From Talaromyces rugulosus (Eukaryota; Ascomycota; Eurotiomycetes; Eurotiales; Trichocomaceae), in the NCBI RefSeq assembly GCF_013368755.1, contig NC_049564.1, forward strand, positions 5,216,001 to 5,280,000: DNA of 64,000 bases, written 5' to 3'. Below are positions 10,754 through 21,936 of this stretch, in pieces. Numbering within the stretch: position 1 is the stretch's first letter; the number at the start of each line of letters is the position of its first letter. The position numbers and the translations under genes are program-made. A model generated the notes under the pieces. That model ran no database searches, had not been told where the DNA came from, and saw nothing but the letters and a program-made list of their open reading frames with translations.

Positions 10754-12106
10754 ATGCATCTCAGAACTCCCATCACTCTGGACTATACCCTCTATGACCT
10801 TTACTCTATCGATAACGAACAAGCCAACACTGTCCTGGTTTACAACCCTATACAGACGGAAGATAATGGCGTCGCCTCACAGGCTAAATTTACGTACCAG
10901 TACACGTTGCAAGACGAAAACAAGACGGCCGAGTCCTTAAAAATGCTTTCCGCAAAACTCGTTCCTCAGCGGTACGGATTTTCAGCTGGCAGGATGTCCT
11001 TAGTCATTCCAGACTTGGATGTTCAATGCAACGACAACATGCATCCCGATTACACCGATGTGGTTCAAAATCTTGCCCAATTACCGACCTTCCAACAGCC
11101 GAATGTGGGATTTGAGAAAGACCTGAAGAGCTTAAGCCTCAGGCCTGGGGCCCACATTGCAGTGATGTTCCCTGCCGACTGTCTTTTGCACCTACCACAT
11201 ATCGTTGACCCCAGTATTCACTTCGAAATACTGTCCAAACGCGGTCTGGCCCTATCTGGACTTCCAACACCGGTATCCAAGGTCATTGATACTATCCTAA
11301 GCCCCTCTGACGTACACGATCCGGATTTACGAAGGAGCGAAGTTGCACGAATGACCTACCAGATTGAGAAACAACCTTTGCCATTTTTTGTTAAGCTCCC
11401 TCAAACGGTCTCTGGAGTTGGGGTCTTTGAAGTTCTCACGGATACCGATCGAACGCGGGTGAAGGCGATTCTTGATAGGCATTTGGGAGACATGCTTCGG
11501 CGAATCAATGACTTAAACTACGATATACATCCTTGTTCATTGGTCCTCCAGGAGCACATTCGTGGCACCGTAATGGCCCTGTCGATGTTTGTCACAAAGA
11601 AAGGACGACCGATTTTCATAGCATGCTGCAAGCAGCGATTTGACGAGGACCACCATTGGACTGGAGGCACAATATCCTACAAACAGCAAAGACATCTTGA
11701 AAAATTTTATGCCAATACCGTGTACAAAGTGGCGGAATTTCTACACCGCAAAGGCTATTACGGACCGGCTGGGATAGACGTCATAACGGACCAAGGTGGG
11801 AACAACTATGTCGTCGATCTCAACGTTCGAATTACTGGCACATACCACTTAGGGCTTCTTGGTGGACATTTTGTTCAGAGGGGACTATTCGAGGTTACTA
11901 TGGTTACAAGATACTTTGATTGTTTTCGGACTACCTTCGAAGAAACCTTTGCAAAGGAAATACAAAATGGCAGCCTTATAATCAGCGGGTGGGTACACGA
12001 CGAGCTGACGGGACACAGCTGTGCTGCAATAAACGTGGGAGGGAGAGACTCCTTGAGAATGGAGCAAACGCTAAACAAAGTTAAAGCTTTTGCTCTCCCT
12101 GATTAG
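10754..12106 (+). CDS. ATP-grasp fold enzyme, function unassigned
   Basis: Single exon, 450 aa. The C-terminal half shows the ATP-grasp signature: a hydrophobic strand with a buried Lys (LPFFVKLPQTVSG, about residue 213), then the ATP-binding LVLQEHIRGTV, then YYGPAGIDVI, and the metal-binding strand VVDLNVRITG, where the usual ExNxR is DxNxR. ATP-grasp enzymes join a carboxylate to an amine or thiol through an acyl-phosphate. Fungal members of this type are poorly characterised and often sit near small-molecule genes. The N-terminal 150 residues match nothing I recognise. A methyltransferase follows 1.7 kb downstream on the same strand, so a ligase plus methyltransferase pair making a modified amide is possible; that is inference only. 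Confidence 0.8.
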   Translation: MHLRTPITLDYTLYDLYSIDNEQANTVLVYNPIQTEDNGVASQAKFTYQYTLQDENKTAESLKMLSAKLVPQRYGFSAGRMSLVIPDLDVQCNDNMHPDYTDVVQNLAQLPTFQQPNVGFEKDLKSLSLRPGAHIAVMFPADCLLHLPHIVDPSIHFEILSKRGLALSGLPTPVSKVIDTILSPSDVHDPDLRRSEVARMTYQIEKQPLPFFVKLPQTVSGVGVFEVLTDTDRTRVKAILDRHLGDMLRRINDLNYDIHPCSLVLQEHIRGTVMALSMFVTKKGRPIFIACCKQRFDEDHHWTGGTISYKQQRHLEKFYANTVYKVAEFLHRKGYYGPAGIDVITDQGGNNYVVDLNVRITGTYHLGLLGGHFVQRGLFEVTMVTRYFDCFRTTFEETFAKEIQNGSLIISGWVHDELTGHSCAAINVGGRDSLRMEQTLNKVKAFALPD

Positions 12107-13471
12107 GATTACCCACGGGTGGAAATGAGAATGTTCCAGTCTTTCCGATACTATTTCTTATTTTTCTTAATAATATTAATAATAAAGTTATATTTATTTT
12201 TTCTAAAAGAAATATTGCATTTAAAGGTCACCTTGAAATCCTCTAGGAAAGTCTAATTCTTTTGTAGGTATTATAAACGAGGATCATCCAACATACGACC
12301 CATCATTAATATATATCAAAATTTTTAAATGGGGAAAACTGTAGCAAGTACATCTTATTGTAATGTTACATTTGACCAGTGCCGTCTTTTGATTAATTTC
12401 AGCCTGAATAGTTTGATGCCAATCACCGCTGCGAACCTCATCGAGTAGCTGTCAGCTTTCACCGCATCGTTGTGCCCGGAAACTTTGATTTTTAAAGATA
12501 ATGGGATTTGGAAAAAAAAACGGGTCAATCCTATACACTCTGAGTGTTTCGTACGTTGAAGGCGAGTAGTGAGATAGAACAGCAACATGAAGCAATGAGA
12601 GATTGTACACATACTATCGAATAATGGTATGCGTAAAGAGGATGGTTTTTTGCTGTTTCTCCTGTCTCGGGTTGTGACGCTTTGACGAATGTCACGATGG
12701 CATTAATAGTGAGAAACCCACTGTAAATTTCTAATAATTATTTGCCGCCGTCTATTAAATCCAAGTAAAAGCGGAAATAACTCATTGGATATAGACACAA
12801 AGACGAATTATAGACCCATAAGTGAGACTTGCCATCAAAACTGCAAGCTTCATGGTATGTTTTTAAAATTTCACGCTCACGTGCAAGTAAGAGGAATTGT
12901 GCTAATCCTGAAACCACATTTAGTACACGGAATATACAACTATATAAACATAATTACTGCCTTAACCATAATTTTCGAAAGACAGAACGCGTCTCTAACA
13001 ATGGGGGCAGGCAAGCCACAGCGGTGATTGATGGCTTTTTTGCTAATTGAACACTTTTATATTTGAAAACAGTGGTCAACTCTCGACTAGCTTCAATTCA
13101 TATTAGCATGTATTTCCATTAATAGACCTGGGAATATTCATATAATTTATTATAATATTACGCCAATCGTTTTTGTTGCTATGCTTAACCGTTCATCTTG
13201 GTGAACATAACCATGTTTAGGTTACGAATGAGATTGTCTTACTGTACGCTTGATTCAATGGATATCCAACGTAGTTCTCGTTATTTCATAGATCATTTTT
13301 TGTGGTGACTAGCTCTGTTGTTGTGTTCCTGAAACTAAGCATTGACGTGGACGAGCCTCGCAAATTGGAACTACTTGTGCTATTTGTGCTAATGCGATCT
13401 TATTACACGCCATCTTCAAAAAGAAAACATTCCTTTGTTCTTGCCTCGGGCCCATATCCCAAAGTAATTTC

Positions 13472-13565
13472 TGACTCACTGACTCTAAATGTATTACCTG
13501 AATTTCACCACTTTCCCCAGAAGGGACCCCATGGTGGGGACAATGTCAGCAAGATTCATGACTCA
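13472..13565 (+). promoter_or_regulatory. Two TGACTCA boxes (Gcn4/CpcA or AP-1 type)
   Basis: TGACTCA occurs at 13472-13478 and again at 13559-13565, the latter as the perfect 9-bp palindrome ATGACTCAT. This is the half-site pair bound by bZIP factors such as Gcn4/CpcA (amino-acid starvation) or Yap/AP-1. They lie about 240-330 bp before the methyltransferase ATG. Confidence 0.55.
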
Positions 13566-13582
13566 TATACAGAATGTATGGT

Positions 13583-13614
13583 CGACCAAATGAGTCATCG
13601 ACCAAATGAGTCAT
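13583..13614 (+). promoter_or_regulatory. 16-bp tandem repeat, each copy carrying an ATGAGTCAT box
   Basis: CGACCAAATGAGTCAT is present twice in perfect tandem (13583-13598 and 13599-13614). Each copy ends in the bZIP palindrome ATGAGTCAT. With the two TGACTCA boxes upstream this makes four bZIP sites within about 145 bp. A TATA-like run follows at 13675-13683. Confidence 0.65.
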
Positions 13615-13674
13615 CGCAACATTGAAATCGCGCCAACCCCCGCACCAGACCGCACTTGTCACATCGTGGACTGG

Positions 13675-13683
13675 TATATATAT
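13675..13683 (+). promoter_or_regulatory. TATA-like element of the methyltransferase gene
   Basis: TATATATAT about 120 bp upstream of the ATG at 13800. Confidence 0.4.
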
Positions 13684-13799
13684 CATCCTTTACATGTACA
13701 TTGATGTAGTCGTAGCCTTGATCAATAAGTTTTATTTTCTACTCCGTGCCGCACATCATTGAAAACCAGCCTTCTAGCATCGAAGTCTACTCTCCCACC

Positions 13800-14483
13800 A
13801 TGTCCCAGTCCACTGATAGCCATCAGATCAAGGGTGACATAAAGAAAGCCTACGATGATATTGCCAACGTCTATCTTGACTGGACGCAACCCTCACATCA
13901 ACGGCGTCTTTCGTACGTCGAGTCCATGCTTCAGTATATGGACCCTGCAAAGCAAAACCGCCAAATGAACATCTTGGAGCTCGGTTGCGGTGCTGGAGTC
14001 CCGTGTACGCAGCTTTTGTCGTCTCGTGGACACAGCGTCACCGCAAATGATATTTCCGACGCCCAAATTGCCCTGGCAAGAAATCGACTACCTCCATCCG
14101 TGAATCTTATCCCAGGTGACATGATGGAATTGGAGTTCGCTCCGGAGCAGTTCGATGCTGTGCTGGCCCTGTATTCAGTTATCCACCTACCTCGTGATGA
14201 ACAAACAACGATGCTTCGCCGCATTTTCCAATGGTTGAAGCCTGGGGGACGGGTGCTCGCTAACTTCACTGCAGCTGAATTTGCGAGCTCTACTGATCCA
14301 TCTTGGTTGGGTAGCTCACAGGGAGCTATGCATTGGAGTGGGTGGGGCAGAGACGAAACAAAAAGAGTTCTCTTGGATATTGGCTATGAGATTGAAATTG
14401 ACGAGATTTTCGAAGACTTGGAGGAACACGATGGAGTTTCACAGAGCATCGCGTTTCACTGGATCTTGGCGAAGAAATCCTAG
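13800..14483 (+). CDS. Class I SAM-dependent methyltransferase
   Basis: Single exon, 227 aa. The start is the ATG at 13800 in a good fungal context (CCCACCATGTCC); the frame is open further upstream but without an ATG. Motif I is ILELGCGAGVPC (about residues 58-69), followed by an acidic residue at the end of strand beta-2 (VTANDIS) and the post-motif VNLIPGDMMEL. Motif III is WLKPGGRVLANF. This is the Methyltransf_11/25 type that acts on small molecules in the cytosol; the acceptor is unknown. It has an unusually dense set of bZIP sites in its promoter, pointing to control by amino-acid starvation or stress. The nearest upstream gene is the ATP-grasp enzyme. Confidence 0.88.
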   Translation: MSQSTDSHQIKGDIKKAYDDIANVYLDWTQPSHQRRLSYVESMLQYMDPAKQNRQMNILELGCGAGVPCTQLLSSRGHSVTANDISDAQIALARNRLPPSVNLIPGDMMELEFAPEQFDAVLALYSVIHLPRDEQTTMLRRIFQWLKPGGRVLANFTAAEFASSTDPSWLGSSQGAMHWSGWGRDETKRVLLDIGYEIEIDEIFEDLEEHDGVSQSIAFHWILAKKS

Positions 14484-16028
14484 CCAACTGAAAACAATGA
14501 AGATATTTTATGCGCCCCAATATTTGAGCTCGTACTGGTTTCATAACAGACTTTGTATATAGAGACAGTATTCAATATGAGTTGACATCAAAATACATTA
14601 GGCATATATATCATGTGATTATGACTATCAATTGATATAAGACTCCTATGTCCTAATATCCTTTTAAATACTCGTCATATGGGTAGTTTCATATATTTTG
14701 CAGAAAGGTTTTTACTACATACTCGCTCAACTGTCCAACTGTCGATGAGTCTAATTACTTATCGGAATTTATTCTTCTACTTCAACATTTGAAGTTTCAA
14801 AATTGCTTATTTCAAAATGTTAGATTGGTATACTTCGATCTTCTAATTTCCTATTCTAGGGTTCGCCCTGTACGGGATCACTTTTTACGTACGTTATCAA
14901 TCGCCTCTGTATTCAACCTTACTAATCAGCTTCTATGCTTTGTGGTAAGCTTTGAAGCTCAGTAATAACCACAAAAATGCTCAAGATATCAGGCAGACAG
15001 GCAGTGCTTGCACGACCCGCTTGCCCTTTAACCCTTTTTCTTTTTGGACATTTGGCATTCGACAAATTGACAGGAGCTATATTTTATAAATTCCAGCGTA
15101 CAGAATGATAATTTCAATATGCCACGGTAATTCAGATCTAGTAGAGTATGTGACAGTGTGCCCTCATAAATGTACTAGATACTAGTAATAGTAGTCCCAA
15201 GGTTTGGTTTTGTGTGACTGATTCGACTAGATAAAATGCGACAGCGCAACGCCAGTTTATGGCCGCTACCAAAGGAAACATATTCAATGTACCGTTGTTA
15301 GAGTGATGGGTCAAAAGAAGGTATATTTGAAATACACTTAATACGGTGATTGCTGACAGATTAAAACAGGAATGAGGCCTCGGAATTGAATAAATTGAAT
15401 CGCTTGTATTTTTTGGCATTCTAATTACAAACTAAGAAGCTATAGATTATAATTGTAACTAGTAGTAATAATCTAGAAGCTACCTAAATCAGGTTAATAT
15501 GATCTTACTATAACTTAAAAACAAGAAGTGTGTGGCATCATTATAAAAAAACACAAATTTTGTTCCAAACCTCTTAAGCTCAATTTGAATGTTAACTAGC
15601 CCGCCGGTAGCCTGGCATGATTAGACTAGTGTGTTAGCGCTGTTGATATTCGGTAAACTTTGCTTCTTTCAACTTTCCATAACCTGTGATTGGCACAATA
15701 TGGTAGTTGGTAGTGCATCCACATTAAGAGAAAGAAGATTGGCTTCACATCGAGCTTTAGAGAGTAGTGCTTATTGGTAGATTGCCATTAACATAAATGG
15801 TTATATAGGCCTAGGCATTGATATCGCTTAACTTTACCATTTTGAGGGTATTCTAGTGTCCGCCTTATGCCGCCGCTGTCGGCCTATAGAAACCAGAGCC
15901 TAGATAACTGAGCCTCCAGGGCAAGCCCATAACTAAATGTTCTCGGCCATATTTAGTCTCACTCGTCCCATGAATCGGTCTCGTCCACTATCACAATAAA
16001 AACCTCAAATGCCATAAAGTGTTACATC
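14484..16028. other. AT-rich intergenic region
   Basis: About 1.5 kb with no supported gene. The minus-strand open frame at 15138-15419 lacks motifs and lies in AT-rich sequence. Confidence 0.4.
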
Positions 16029-17310
16029 ATGGGGTTTACCGAAACACTTGCCTTGGCACAATGTCTACTCTCGTCTCTGACCTATGCCAGCGTGTCAAAC
16101 TTGAACCCCCACGGTCAGGGCTGTGTCGATCCAAGTGGCTATCTTCAATGTTATCAGCAGAATGAAAATGACTTTACTTCATGCATGGAAGATGCGAAGA
16201 AAAATTGCTTGGGGGATGCGCTTACAGACTGTGAATTGGCCTGTGGAAATGTTCAGTTGGCTGCGAATATTGGTTGCTGGCTGACGAGTTGCTGGAATCA
16301 GGTTCAATACACCCTCAAATCCGAACATTATTTTCTTACTTAATGTTGATCGATTCTAGGTATACTAATGTGCCTATCAAGAAACTGCGCTACAATACCT
16401 CACGGGTGCTGGTTTGGAGCAAGGCCCGACGCCTATTCCTTATTACCCTGCACCAGATAATGCGCCTGGTGGATGCGGTAAGACACCACAAATTCGGGCA
16501 AAAAGCACGAACTAACAAAATGATTGAGCATAGTGTGCAATCTAGGTTATATCTGGGGGAACTACACGGTGACTTATGCTCAGAGTAATCCTTGTTCGGC
16601 ATATGATATAGTCTCAGCTGGTGTTGAGACCGAAGCTAGCTGTCAGTGCTGTTGGGATTCATCTATTTTGTCTGGGTGAGTAATGAACTAGTTATAAGAG
16701 CACTATATTCATCCTATGCGAATTAGATAATTTTCTGACCATGCTGGCTTGATCGGTTTATAGCATTGTCGAGCTATGTCCCAACAATGACCTCTCCGCT
16801 CTCGCTATCGATATAATGCTTGACAGCTTTGAGGCTGGTTATAATAACTCGGCATCTGACCAATGTTCCATACTTACTGATGGTGCACAATGTGCTGCCT
16901 CGTTTTCTTTGGATACTGTCGCAAGTACGTGGTACAATCCAGGCCAACTTCCGTCAGGTTACCCCGGAACGGCATCTCTCTCAGACACCAACGCTGGTGG
17001 CAGTATTACAAGTGCCCCGGACCCATACACATATTCGATTTTTCCAAGTTATATCTCTGTTATTACCCCGGCTCCATATAATTCAAAGAAAGCCGCCGCG
17101 ACAAACACGGTAACTGCTATCGAAACCGGCACCGTAACCTCTGCTACTGGGGTCTCTCCTACCGTGACAGGTGCTACGGGCGGCCCTACGAGCTCTCCTG
17201 CCTCCAAACAGGGCTCTGCAAGTAATATTATATCTCCATTTGATGCTTGGCGTCTAGCGATATATATCGTCACCTGTGCTGTTGTGTCTGGTATAGCACT
17301 AACGGCATAG
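16029..17310 (+). CDS. Cysteine-rich secreted GPI-anchored protein with an in-frame stop codon
   Basis: Inferred exons are 16029-16301, 16360-16477, 16534-16675 and 16764-17310. It has a signal peptide, then an extracellular region with about 20 Cys (for example GCWLTSCWNQ at the end of exon 1 and ASCQCCWDSS in exon 3). A Ser/Thr-rich stalk follows, then a hydrophobic C-terminal tail typical of a GPI-anchor signal. It is an uncharacterised family of fungal surface proteins. Exon 2 opens with GTA TAC TAA TGT GCC: the third codon is a stop inside an otherwise conserved-looking VY-x-CAYQE stretch, as if TCA (Ser) had become TAA. Everything downstream stays in phase. The gene therefore looks inactivated by one base change, unless an alternative splice skips this segment at the cost of several Cys. 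Confidence 0.7.
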
Positions 17311-17872
17311 AGATTGTACGCAATCTCTTCCTCTGTTGGGACTGAACTCTACATATGTAACAGAAGATTATAATGCAGTGCAGTATACTACTATATCTAC
17401 TAAGTATAAGCGGCCACAGAGCGGAAAGTAAAGCTATACATAGTCATGGAAGACTGCACGTAACACATAGCGCTGTACAACATCTTTTTAGGAGGCAGAT
17501 TCAAGGCATCCTAGACTCTGTTATTGATGCGGAAAAAACGAGAGTGAGTGATATTTAAAAGTAGGTAGTATCCTAAATTATCATAAGGATAATCTGTCTA
17601 CTATTCCGTCGACTCCTTGCAAACCCACACAACGGCGCCGCAACGTTGCTGAACGGTACCCGCGTTGCTGCATTTTCCAGTATTGTAATGAAAATTTTCT
17701 GTCTCTATAGAAATTATCAAGTAAGCTGAATTGCTACTAAATTTCTATCCAAACGCCATTGGAATAATCTAGGCTAACCCTAAGATTACAGCGTAAAATA
17801 TACGATTTATTACCACGGCCCGCACCTAGCAAGTAGGTAATTGACAGTCGCCAATAACTATACACAGTCGGC
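17311..17872. other. Intergenic region
   Basis: AT-rich; no supported gene. The open frame at 17373-17558 is short and without motifs. Confidence 0.4.
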
Positions 17873-18507
17873 ATGGATGCTGTCCAAAGAATTATCGGCT
17901 ACACAAGCCGTACAGCTCGTTTTTCATCGTTCTAGTCGTCTCTTATCTATCCAACCGCGCTATTGTTACTACTACCAACGGTGTTAGCGGTCAATAGATT
18001 CTTAAATGACAGAGTACAGAACAACTAGCGATCCGACACCTGTGACTGGACGAAGGAGCTTGTAGTTCTCACGGGTGGTAGTCAGGGAATCGGGTCAGAA
18101 ATACTGAGGTTGTTGGAGGCTCAGATAAAAGTCATAGTTCTCGACTTGGTTGAACCAAGAGCACGTTAGTCTTCCCCTTACATTTGGAATAACAATATGA
18201 ATCTCCTGACTTTGGCCATCCGTAGTTGCTCACACCTCTCACTATTACCGGTGTGATATCTCGTCGCCGATGCCATCGCAGCTGTCGCCCAGAAGATCAG
18301 GAAACAACACGGTGAGCCCACGGTGAGCCCACGGTGCTCATAAACAGCGCAGGGACCATCAATGCCGCGAGTCTGTTGGACACCAGTGAAGAACGTTTAC
18401 AACAACTGTTTTCCGTCAACACCATGGCCCCGGTGCGCCTGATTCGCGAGTTTCTCCCTGCCATGCTGATATCACTGTCTCCAGTAGTCACTGCCATCAC
18501 CGCGTAA
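17873..18507 (+). pseudogene. Short-chain dehydrogenase/reductase relic
   Basis: Starting from ATG 17873, one frame encodes an N-terminal hydrophobic segment and then the Rossmann motif VVLTGGSQGIGSEIL and the beta-2 region VIVLDLVEP. This is interrupted by TAG codons at 17933-17935 and 18026-18028. After a probable intron it continues with CDIS, then IAAVAQKIRKQHGEPT, then LINSAGTINAASLLDTS, containing the SDR NAG motif. An 11-bp tandem duplication at 18311-18332 breaks the frame between these last two parts, and an additional one-base slip is likely near 18265. No YxxxK catalytic segment is found; the gene is truncated after FLPAML. The closest type is the membrane-bound retinol-dehydrogenase-like SDR. 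It lies next to a broken P450, so both may be remains of one lost pathway. Confidence 0.8.
18311..18332 (+). repeat. 11-bp tandem duplication (frameshifting)
   Basis: GGTGAGCCCAC occurs twice in direct tandem. Removing one copy in reading restores the frame of the SDR relic from the GEPT segment into the NSAG motif, so the duplication is a likely inactivating event. Confidence 0.85.
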
Positions 18508-18934
18508 ATTGAGCCGAGGTTAGTCGATGCCTAAGACATGAAATGGTTTACGGGTATATTCTCATGAACGGAGGAAGCTATAAAGTGTGACGGTATTAAA
18601 GTGCGTAGCATCAGTAATTTGGTTGTGGTATTAACTCTACCGGCTTAAACATTTGAAGCTGCTCGTATAGAAAATAGTTACCGAGATACAACATTAAGTC
18701 TAATAGTAACTACTTTAGGACTCGTTATTGAAACCCACTAACTGGCCCCTGCATAGTCCCCGGCCTGTGGGAATACACGGGTGCTGTTGCCCGCTGTATA
18801 TACCGACGCCTTGGTAGTAGTAGCAGTATTGAACGTTTAGGAATAAAGAACAGATACATTAGTACATACCAGAGTCGATTTTCGTTTCCTACATCAATTA
18901 TCACTCGTAGTTTTGAAGGCCTCACGATTCTGCC

Positions 18935-20985
18935 TTGAGTAACACATACAGTAACATTTCGACTACGGATCGAACAGGTGGAGTTGAGACAAGCATAGAT
19001 TTCTTCAACCACCATGCTATTATTCCTGACCTCCAAAGACTCGTCCCTTGCGGCCCTCATTATTTTTACTTCATTTTTCGGGTTTGTAAGTATGGATATC
19101 ATTTGTTTTATTATAGAACCTGTTCTATATACTGGTTCGAGTTGCTAATTTCACCTTTATATCTCTCCTATAATCCTATACCGCCTGTTCCTCCACCCAC
19201 TGGCCAAGTATCCGGGTCCTACTATTGGCCGATTGACGGATTGGTATTCAGTCTATCACATTCTGAAAGACGATGGCCACGTGAATCTGTACCGTCTCCA
19301 TCGAAAGTACGGTATGTCGACCTTTGCCCTTGCGAAACACTGTATATGTACTTCTTGCTAACATTACTCGACCAGGTGACATCGTACGCTATGGGCCAAA
19401 TAGACTATCTTACAAATGTCTCGGTGCCGTCAAGGAAATATACGGGGAATATGCAACGCGAACAAGATTAATTAAGTCAGACTACTACACAGTCATCGGC
19501 CATCACTTTGGTCAGCTTAATATTGTATCAATGGACGATCCTGTCCAGCATAGCCGCAAACGCCGTATTATTGCTCAGGCCGTGACTACCGAGGCTGTGA
19601 AGAGTATGGAATCGATCATTCTCGGACACGTGGATCAGTTTTGTGAGTTGCTTACTCCCTCGACTAGTCAGCAGAATGGGACTTGGTCAGAACCGCTTGA
19701 TGTTAAAGTGGCAGCAAACTGTTTCACGTTTGATACGTTGACAGATGTTGCTTTGGGACGGAGTCCTGACATGCTGACAAGTGAGAAGAATCGATGGATA
19801 CTGTCATTGCTACCCAAGGCTGTAAAGTTTCTTCATACTGTAGGTCTTTATATCTTTCCTCGGGATCTTTGTATGAGATGGCTGACTCGTTTTGTATAGA
19901 TGGGCCACATGCCCATCCTTTTGTGTCTTTATTATCTTCCTTTCAAATCCCAGATGGCCAAAGACATGACCATGTACCACCAAGACCTCAGTGAGAAGAT
20001 AGCCCAACACCGTATTCGACAGGGTACACGCTCAGATGGCGACAAAGCCGATGTATTATCCTACTTAATAAACGCAAAGGACCCTGAGACTGGTGGTGCC
20101 GGTATGAGTGAAGAATAACTAGTTGCCGAGGTGGGCGTTCTCTTGATTGCTGGTAAGTTTACCTATTCTACTAGTCATATCCAGACTCAACTTTATATTA
20201 ATACTGACCCAGGATCAGACACCACCGCTTTAGCAATAACAGCGGCACTTTTCTATCTCGCACAGTACCCGTCTTCCCTCATCAAACTTCGTACCGAGCC
20301 GCAACAAGCTTTCGATAGTAAGGACAGCATTCGTATGGGTCCTGTGCTCTTGTCTTGTCTGTATCTCAGAGCCTGTCTTGACGAGGCGATGCGCCTTGTG
20401 CCCGCCGTCGGGGGTGTCTTGCCGCGCACAGTCTTACCTCCAGGGCTTGTGATTGCAAATGAGTATTGTCCGCCTGGGACCATTGTCGGTGTACCTGGCT
20501 ATGCCATGAACCATCACCCAGAATACTTTCCAGAGCCGTTTTCGTTCAGGCCAGAGAGATGGATTGTTGGCTCCTTGGGGCCGGGAAAGACCACCGTCAC
20601 AGAGGCTGATGTACGGCGTTCGCAGGCTGCATTCCTACAGTTTAGCCAAGGACCCCGAGGCTGTGTGGGCAAGCACTTGGCTTATGCGGAGCTGAGCTTG
20701 GCGGTGGCATCAGTGGTGTGGAGCTTTGATATGGAGGTCTCCAACAAGGCCAGCAGCCTCGCCAAATTTCAAGATCGAGATGACTGGCGAGAAGCTATGT
20801 CTTCCCGTGGAGAGATTCCCACCGGCGACATGTTTGTCAGTCATCCAGTGGACGGCCCATTCCTCAGGTTTCGTCTAGTGACCAAGATGGACGTAGCTGC
20901 CCATGAGAGTGCCCTGGGAATAACCTCTTTCTGTAACCAGATTGTATTTTCCTCCGCACTCGGCCCAACAGTCCAATGCATGTAA
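18935..20985 (+). pseudogene. Cytochrome P450, disabled by a nonsense codon
   Basis: Coding segments are about 19169-19311, 19376-19839, 19900-20152 and 20213-20985. They give a nearly complete P450: LFLHPLAKYPGPT after the membrane anchor, the I-helix LLIAGSDTTALAI, the ExxR motif as DEAMR, and the heme loop FSQGPRGCVGKHLA. The codon at 20116-20118 is TAA where the family has Glu or Gln (MSEE-x-LVAEVG), and no splice removes it sensibly. The N-terminal anchor (about 19090-19170) is one base out of phase with LYRLFLHP, suggesting a further frameshift. P450s of this type oxidise secondary metabolites at the ER membrane. The low number of lesions suggests recent decay. Confidence 0.8.
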
Positions 20986-21936
20986 TCATCTACAAAAGCG
21001 ATAGCCCCCCTTTCTGTCACTGATCTAAACCTGCATGAGTATCGAGTTCATAAAAAGGAACAGGATAGGTGACAGAATAGAGCCTTAGAGTAGGCCTACG
21101 TTTTCAATTTCCATTTCCTTGGAGCCAGACGAGTTGACGGTACTAGCCCAGCAGTATAAACAGAAATACAACGCCCACGAAACAATATTTTCAGGGATCC
21201 GATGTTGGCGAAGACGTTGTAGCTAGTACCTGTCATGTTACCCCATTATAACATCATAAGCACCCTCCACACCAAAACTCACATGGCTTACAACTTTTTG
21301 GCGCACCACACCTCATGTATACTTTCTACCAGGATGTTCAAACTTATTCACACGATTGCCGACTGTGGGCCCTAAAATGATTTTTGGATAGCAAGTGATA
21401 TTGTTCAACAAGATGAAAGATCCCGGGCACAATGACATTCTCAAGTGATTTTCCAAGTCTGGACAGGAGGGAGATCGGGCAGTATCCCTTAAAGAGTTAG
21501 GTCTTTGTTAGACTTAGGAAGTACAATAATTTTAGCACTCTTCCATTAATCCAGAACACACCCCAGGTAGATAGAAAGCGTTAAAATCTAAAAGATAATG
21601 TTCTCAGTCGCTAACCAGATTTTTTTTTACCACACAATCACTAGGAGTTAATGCCATCTAACTGCCTTCCTTAGGATTGAATTCATGACTGCATCTTTTA
21701 TCTCATCTCATGTTACCGGATCAAACAGAAATAATAAGCTACTATCAGGAAATACGGTCGACGCCTCTGGGATCAGTGGAAGATAGAGAAAAATGTCAAT
21801 AGGAACGCCCAGACTTTATCTGCGTCTTCCTCGATTAGGCCTTGATCGGTTTGTAGTGTTGGGATCAGTGATAAGTTATAACACTCAGAGTACACAGTTC
21901 TTCATAACTATAGCATCAGATATCCAAGCCCCTTAA
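20986..21936. other. Intergenic region
   Basis: About 950 bp between the 3' ends of the P450 relic and the PLP/rhodanese gene. No gene, repeat or RNA is recognised. Confidence 0.4.

Larger units (their letters stand above)
12107..13799. other. Intergenic region, ATP-grasp to methyltransferase
   Basis: About 1.7 kb, very AT-rich at 12150-12320. It holds the promoter of the methyltransferase (regulatory sites are listed separately). Open frames at 12355-12612 (-), 12785-13050 (+) and 13302-13625 (+) lack motifs. Confidence 0.4.

Noticed and set aside
16274..16588. Alternative frame across exon 2 of the cysteine-rich protein
   Set aside because: It loses the conserved Cys pattern and does not join in phase with exon 3; the other frame keeps all motifs despite the stop.
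19840..19899. TAG at 19897-19899 as a further nonsense codon in the P450 relic
   Set aside because: It lies at the end of a 60-nt stretch with a GTAGGT donor and a TATAG acceptor that is removed in phase, so it is best explained as an intron.
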